Below are positions 36,530 to 41,755 of a stretch of DNA of 41,755 nt, piece by piece; position 1 is the first letter of the stretch, and each line of letters starts with the position of its first letter. This DNA comes from Campylobacterales bacterium (lineage in GTDB: Bacteria > Campylobacterota > Campylobacteria > Campylobacterales > Sulfurimonadaceae), in assembly GCA_016938595.1 (NCBI GenBank), contig JAFGUJ010000134.1, positions 1 to 41,755 on the forward strand. Reading direction: 5' to 3'. Under the pieces are notes generated by a model. It had not been told where the DNA came from. It worked only from the letters and a program-made list of their open reading frames with translations, and did no database searches. The position numbers and the translations under genes were made by a program.

Positions 36530-37666
36530 TTGAATCTTCTTAGAAAGATACAGAAATTTTTTAACTGGGAGCCTGCTCCCAAACCCCACATTACCCTCAA
36601 TGACGAGCTCTACGCTCAGTTACTCCCTTTTAGAACCCCTCTGATTCTTATCCAGCTGAGCATGATTCTCGGTACGATCGGTTATATCGTAATTGAAGAT
36701 TATTCCCTTATTGACGGATTGTTTCAAACCGGCTATACGATTACGTCCGTTGGTTTCGGTGCGCTGAAAGAGGGGGAATTTTCGGCCATAGGGAAACTCT
36801 TCACCATAACGCTGATTATTTTCGGGTCTGCGATTTTCACCATTGTGATTCTGATTTCTGTTGATGTTGTCAATCAGGGAGAACTCAAACGAATTTTTAA
36901 GGAGCGGAAAATGTTGTACCGGATTGCCCGGCTGAAAAAGCATTTTGTCATCTGTCATCATAACGAGTACGCGATTCAGGTGACGAAGCAGCTGCGCGAG
37001 AGCCATATCCCTTTCGTCGTCGTCGATCCCCGGGACGATATTGAAGCGATCGCGAAGCAGCACAAATACCCCTATTACATCAAAGCCGATCCCCACACCG
37101 AGGAGGCGATGCTCAAAGCGCATCTCAGTTCGGCCAAAGGGCTGATCACCCTCTCCAGTTCGATTGCCGACAACATCGCGCTGATCGCTTCGGTCCGGCT
37201 GTTTGAAAAAGAGCACCGCATCCCTTCTCCCTATTACATCATCAGCGCGACCGAAGAGGTCGGCGATATCGACAAACTGAAAAAACTCGGGGCCGATACG
37301 GTCGTTTCGTCGACCAAACTGACGGCGCAGCGGATTACCGCCATGGCGGCCCGCCCCGATATGGAAAATCTGCTGGAGCAGTTTTTGTACAAAAGCGACA
37401 CGCCGCTCGACATGGAAGAGATTTTTGTCCCCAAAACGAGCTGGATGGTCCTCAAAAAACTCAAAGAGACCCATTTGCGCGACATCGCCAACGTTTCGGT
37501 CATCGGGATTACCAAAAAAGACGGCAAGTTCATGCCGATGCCCAAAGGGGACGTACTGGTGATGAGCGAAAGCAAGCTCCTGGTCATTGGAACCCAGAAA
37601 GGGATTTTGTATACCAAAGGGCTCATCAAAAAATACGAAAAGCCGGAGGAACTCAAATATGTATAA
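36530..37666 (+). CDS. two-TM potassium channel with TrkA-N/RCK domain
   Basis: Filter-like TITSVGFGAL between two TM segments, followed by HFVICHHNEYAIQVTKQL NAD-binding domain; TTG start at 36530. Confidence 0.88.
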   Translation: MNLLRKIQKFFNWEPAPKPHITLNDELYAQLLPFRTPLILIQLSMILGTIGYIVIEDYSLIDGLFQTGYTITSVGFGALKEGEFSAIGKLFTITLIIFGSAIFTIVILISVDVVNQGELKRIFKERKMLYRIARLKKHFVICHHNEYAIQVTKQLRESHIPFVVVDPRDDIEAIAKQHKYPYYIKADPHTEEAMLKAHLSSAKGLITLSSSIADNIALIASVRLFEKEHRIPSPYYIISATEEVGDIDKLKKLGADTVVSSTKLTAQRITAMAARPDMENLLEQFLYKSDTPLDMEEIFVPKTSWMVLKKLKETHLRDIANVSVIGITKKDGKFMPMPKGDVLVMSESKLLVIGTQKGILYTKGLIKKYEKPEELKYV

Positions 37667-38846
37667 ACTCAATTGTATCGAGGGGGGAGTCTGCGCGGCG
37701 GAAGGCTTTTACGCCGACGGCATCCATATCGGGCTTAAAAAAGAGGGGGCCAAAGATCTGGCATTCGTCTATTCCGATACCCCCTGCGCGATCGCTTCGG
37801 TCTTTACGACGAACAAAATGACGGCGGCCCCCATCCGCCATTTCCGCGCGAAAGGGGAGTTCGAGGGAAATTTCGTCCTGATCAACTCCAAAAACGCCAA
37901 CGCGATGACGGGCAAAGCGGGGATCGATGACATCGACGAGGTACTGGACGCCCTCCAGTCGGCCTTCCCTCAGATCCAGAATCCCGTCATGAGTTCGACC
38001 GGAGTGATCGGAGTGCGCCTCCCCAAAGCTAAAATCATCGAGGGGGCCAGACAGTTCGACCTCACCCGACGCGACGGGATCAGCGCTTCAGAGGCGATTA
38101 TGACGACCGATACGTTCGCCAAGCGGATCGCCTATGAGGTCGTGCTCGAAAACGGCCAGTCGTTTCGGATCGGAGCGATGGCCAAAGGGGCCGGGATGAT
38201 CAATCCGGCCATGGCGACGATGCTCTGCTTCATCACCACCGACGCTGCCGTGGACAAAGCGACGATGCAGGCTATTTTGGACGAATGCGTCCATACGACG
38301 TTCAACGCTGCGAGCGTGGACGGCGATACCTCGACCAACGATACGGTGCTGGTGATGGCCAACGCAAAGAGCGGAGCGTTCCATGCAGAAGCGTTCAAAG
38401 AGGCGCTGGAAGCGATGATGCTGTTTCTGGCCAAAGAGATGGTGCGCGACGGCGAAGGGGCGACGAAACTCGTCACCTATCACGTGAGCGGGGCGATCAA
38501 CGCCCATGAAGCGGAGATCGCGGCCAAGGCTCTCTCCAACTCGCTGCTCGTCAAAACGGCCCTTTTCGGTCAGGACCCCAACTGGGGACGGATAGCTTCG
38601 ACGATCGGTGCGAGCGGGATCATGTGCGACGAGGCGTTTTTGAGCATCTGGTTTGACGATGTGTGCGTCTACAAAAAAGGGGAGCTTCTTTTCAACGAAG
38701 AGCTTGAGCCGATTGCGGCGGCCGTCATGCAAAAAAGCGCCTTTACAATCCACTGTGACATCGGGCTCCAGGACGGAGCGTTTACCGCCTACGGATGCGA
38801 TCTGGGGCACGAATACGTCAAAATCAATGCGGACTACCGAACCTAA
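37659..38846 (+). CDS. argJ: bifunctional glutamate N-acetyltransferase/ornithine acetyltransferase
   Basis: INSKNANAMTGKAG, EAIMTTDTFAK (autocleavage Thr), GQDPNWGRI. Confidence 0.96.
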   Translation: MYKLNCIEGGVCAAEGFYADGIHIGLKKEGAKDLAFVYSDTPCAIASVFTTNKMTAAPIRHFRAKGEFEGNFVLINSKNANAMTGKAGIDDIDEVLDALQSAFPQIQNPVMSSTGVIGVRLPKAKIIEGARQFDLTRRDGISASEAIMTTDTFAKRIAYEVVLENGQSFRIGAMAKGAGMINPAMATMLCFITTDAAVDKATMQAILDECVHTTFNAASVDGDTSTNDTVLVMANAKSGAFHAEAFKEALEAMMLFLAKEMVRDGEGATKLVTYHVSGAINAHEAEIAAKALSNSLLVKTALFGQDPNWGRIASTIGASGIMCDEAFLSIWFDDVCVYKKGELLFNEELEPIAAAVMQKSAFTIHCDIGLQDGAFTAYGCDLGHEYVKINADYRT

Positions 38847-38859
38847 TACCCGTTTTTCC

Positions 38860-38889
38860 CGTTCGTGGCGAGGGCGTCAGCCACGAACG
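38860..38889. repeat. inverted repeat CGTTCGTGGC-N10-GCCACGAACG
   Basis: Perfect 10-bp stem, 10-nt loop, downstream of argJ, no T-tract. Confidence 0.65.
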
Positions 38890-38940
38890 AAATACGCCTC
38901 AAAACACTCTCTCATTATCTCTCACTAAGTCTCCTCCTGC

Positions 38941-38946
38941 TATAAT
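38941..38946 (+). promoter_or_regulatory. -10 box (TATAAT) for prs
   Basis: cctgctataatcgcg. Confidence 0.5.
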
Positions 38947-38976
38947 CGCGATAATTTATTGGCAACAGGAAAGACT

Positions 38977-39906
38977 ATGCGCGGATATAAAATTTTCAGC
39001 GGTTCAGCATGTACGGAATTTGCGGCAGAGGTGTGCAGAACCCTCGATGTTCCCCTCTCTAAAGCACAGGTCAAGCGTTTCAGCGACGGCGAGATCAATG
39101 TCCAAATCTCTGAAAGCGTCCGCGGACGTGACGTTTTTATCATCCAAAGCACGGGTGCCCCTTCCAATGACAATCTGATGGAACTGCTGATCATGACCGA
39201 CGCGCTTCGCCGCTCATCCGCGAGTTCGATTACGGCCGTTGTCCCCTATTTCGGGTATGCACGCCAGGACCGCAAAGCGGCTCCCCGTGTTCCCATCACC
39301 GCCAAGCTCGTTGCCGACATGTTCGTGACGGCGGGAATCGACCGGGTTGTGACGATCGATCTGCATGCCGGACAGATTCAGGGCTTTTTTAACATCCCGG
39401 TCGACAACCTCTACGGTTCGATCATTTTCCAGGAGCATATCCGCTCCAAAAATCTCCCCAACCCGGTCATCGCGTCGCCGGATATCGGTGGTGTCGCACG
39501 GGCCCGTTATTTCGCCGAAAAACTGGGGCTCGAGATGGTCATCGTCGATAAGCGCCGCGAAAAAGCGAACGAATCTGAAGTGATGAACATTATCGGCGAT
39601 GTGGCAGGCAAAGACGTCATCATGATCGATGACATGGTCGATACGGCCGGAACGATGGTCAAAGCGGCCGCTGCCCTGAAGAAAAAAGGGGCGACGTCGG
39701 TGATGGCGTGTGCGACCCATGGGGTTCTCAGCGGCAAAGCGTACGATAACATCAACAACGGCGAGCTCGACGAGCTGGTTGTCTCCAATACCCTTGAACT
39801 GCGCGGCCACAGCGACAAGATCAAAGTTCTCAGCGTTGCGCCTCTTTTCGCCGAAGTGATCCGCCGCGTCTACCACAACGAGAGCGTCAACTCTCTTTTC
39901 AGTTAA
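38977..39906 (+). CDS. prs: ribose-phosphate pyrophosphokinase
   Basis: VKRFSDGEINVQI, YFGYARQDRK, VTIDLHAGQIQGFF, IIDDMVDTAGT-like loop. Confidence 0.97.
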   Translation: MRGYKIFSGSACTEFAAEVCRTLDVPLSKAQVKRFSDGEINVQISESVRGRDVFIIQSTGAPSNDNLMELLIMTDALRRSSASSITAVVPYFGYARQDRKAAPRVPITAKLVADMFVTAGIDRVVTIDLHAGQIQGFFNIPVDNLYGSIIFQEHIRSKNLPNPVIASPDIGGVARARYFAEKLGLEMVIVDKRREKANESEVMNIIGDVAGKDVIMIDDMVDTAGTMVKAAAALKKKGATSVMACATHGVLSGKAYDNINNGELDELVVSNTLELRGHSDKIKVLSVAPLFAEVIRRVYHNESVNSLFS

Positions 39907-39953
39907 GCGCTTTCTTCCGGGCATCATGCCCACCTCCCAAAGCAGTGTTCTGC

Positions 39954-39959
39954 TATAAT
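39954..39959 (+). promoter_or_regulatory. -10 box (TATAAT) for lepA
   Basis: tctgctataatttcacc. Confidence 0.5.
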
Positions 39960-39992
39960 TTCACCAATTAAACTAAACGAGCAATCAACCCT

Positions 39993-41755
39993 ATGGACAA
40001 CATTCGCAACTTTTCAATCATCGCCCACATCGACCACGGTAAAAGTACGCTGGCCGACCGTATCATCCAGGAGTGCGGCGCCGTCTCCGAACGGGAGATG
40101 ACCAAGCAGATGATGGATACGATGGACATCGAACAGGAGCGGGGGATCACGATCAAGGCCCAGAGCGTCCGTCTCGATTACGTCAAAGAGGGAAAACATT
40201 ATGTCCTGAACCTGATCGACACTCCGGGCCATGTCGACTTCAGCTACGAAGTGAGCAAATCGCTCGCTTCCAGCGACGGCGCTCTCCTGATCGTCGATGC
40301 GGCGCAGGGGGTTGAAGCGCAGACGATCGCCAACGTCTATCTGGCGATGGAGAACGATCTGACCCTGATCCCCGTCATCAACAAGATCGACCTTCCTGCC
40401 GCCGAGCCCGAACGGGTGGCCGAAGAGATCGAAGCGACGATCGGTATCGATGCGACCGACGCGATCCTGATCTCGGCCAAAACGGGGGTAGGGATCCGGG
40501 GGCTGATTGATGCGATCGTCGACCGTATCCCCGCACCGGTAGGCGATCCGGACGCTACGACGAAGGCGATCATTTACGACTCATGGTTCGACTCCTATCT
40601 GGGGGCATTGGCCCTCGTGCGGGTGTTTGACGGCGAGATCAAGATGGGTCAGAACGTCAAGCTGATGCACAACAATGAAAACCATCAGGTGCTCGACCTG
40701 ATGTACCCCCATCCCCTCCGCCGTCAAAAAACGCAGGCGATCAAAGCCGGCGAGATCGGGATTGTCGTCCTGGGGCTCAAAGACGTCGGGTCCATCCGTG
40801 TCGGGGACACGATCACCGATGCACGCAACCCGGCCAAAGAGCCGGTCGCCGAATACGCCCCCGCCAAGCCGTTTGTTTTCGCCGGGCTTTACCCGATAGA
40901 TACGGACGAGTTTGAAGCGGTCCGTGATGCGCTGGACAAACTCAAACTCAATGACAGCAGCCTCAGCTACGAGCCGGAGACCTCCATCGCTCTTGGTTTC
41001 GGATTCCGCGTCGGATTTTTGGGGATGCTCCATATGGAGGTCGTCAAAGAGCGGCTGGAGAGGGAGTTCAACCTCGATCTGATCGCGACGGCCCCTTCAG
41101 TTGTCTACAAAGTCTACAAGACCGACGGAACGATGATCGAGGTTCAAAACCCCAGCGAACTCCCTGAGCCGCAGAACATCGAGCGGATCGAAGAGCCTTA
41201 TGTCAAAGCAACGGTGATCACCCCGGTCGACTATCTGGGCAATATCATTACGCTCCTGACCAAGAAACGGGGCATGCAGGATAAGATGGATTACCTGAAC
41301 GAAACACGGGTCATGCTGGAGTATTCGATACCGATGAACGAAATCGTCGTCGATTTTTACGACAAGCTAAAATCGATCTCCAAGGGATATGCGAGTTTCG
41401 ATTATGAACCGATCGGTTTCCGCGAAGGGGATCTGGTCAAACTCGATGTCCGCGTTGCGGGTGACGTCGTCGATGCGCTAAGCGTCATCGTCCCCCGCAC
41501 GTCAGCCGATTACCGCGGACGCGAACTGGTCAAGAACATGAAAGAGATTGTTCCCCGCCAGCTTTTTGAAGTGGCGATCCAGGCCTCCATCGGCAACAAG
41601 ATTATTGCCCGTGAGACGGTCAAATCAATGGGGAAAAACGTTACCGCCAAATGTTACGGCGGGGACATCTCCCGTAAACGCAAACTCCTCGACAAACAAA
41701 AAGAGGGGAAAAAGCGGATGAAGGCGATCGGGAAGGTTCAGCTTCCCCAGGAAGC
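39993..41755 (+). CDS. lepA: elongation factor 4 (LepA), 3' end outside window
   Basis: [38 protein letters not shown]-terminal [25 protein letters not shown]; not in the supplied ORF track because no stop codon is reached. Confidence 0.96.
   Translation, partial: MDNIRNFSIIAHIDHGKSTLADRIIQECGAVSEREMTKQMMDTMDIEQERGITIKAQSVRLDYVKEGKHYVLNLIDTPGHVDFSYEVSKSLASSDGALLIVDAAQGVEAQTIANVYLAMENDLTLIPVINKIDLPAAEPERVAEEIEATIGIDATDAILISAKTGVGIRGLIDAIVDRIPAPVGDPDATTKAIIYDSWFDSYLGALALVRVFDGEIKMGQNVKLMHNNENHQVLDLMYPHPLRRQKTQAIKAGEIGIVVLGLKDVGSIRVGDTITDARNPAKEPVAEYAPAKPFVFAGLYPIDTDEFEAVRDALDKLKLNDSSLSYEPETSIALGFGFRVGFLGMLHMEVVKERLEREFNLDLIATAPSVVYKVYKTDGTMIEVQNPSELPEPQNIERIEEPYVKATVITPVDYLGNIITLLTKKRGMQDKMDYLNETRVMLEYSIPMNEIVVDFYDKLKSISKGYASFDYEPIGFREGDLVKLDVRVAGDVVDALSVIVPRTSADYRGRELVKNMKEIVPRQLFEVAIQASIGNKIIARETVKSMGKNVTAKCYGGDISRKRKLLDKQKEGKKRMKAIGKVQLPQE

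Overview
The window is a compact, chromosome-like segment from an epsilonproteobacterium (Campylobacterota, possibly Sulfuricurvum/Sulfurimonas-like; this is inferred from gene order and product families, not measured). I support about 44 protein-coding genes, two tRNAs (Leu-GAG and Phe-GAA), several TATAAT-type -10 boxes and a few hairpins. I saw no CRISPR array, IS element, integrase or phage module. Most of the window is housekeeping: pnp, atpE, ahpC-like, zupT-like, lon-like, cls, murD, mraY, gpmI, fabG-acpP-fabF-accA, trpF, rpe, rpmB, a K+ channel, argJ, prs and lepA (truncated at the window end and absent from the ORF track). The less ordinary regions are: (1) a four-gene, stop/start-overlapping operon at 6189-10726 encoding a BRCT-like plus LRV-like repeat protein, a MoxR AAA+ ATPase, a DUF2201/VWA protein and a PIF1-like helicase; (2) a chromosomal ParA plus 73-aa RHH-like partner cassette at 17730-18691, with an array of AAGT/ACTT half-sites upstream and a shared 12-bp AT-rich repeat in both of its intergenic regions, resembling type Ib (ParF/ParG-like) partition systems; (3) a STAS/receiver-like/STAS-like/CheX fusion overlapping an HDOD gene; (4) a degenerate Cys-rich receiver-like protein behind two strong dyads; (5) two consecutive hairpins between acpP and fabF; and (6) a small protein with a very acidic tail overlapping a DnaQ-like exonuclease. 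All calls come from reading the sequence; no database search was run.
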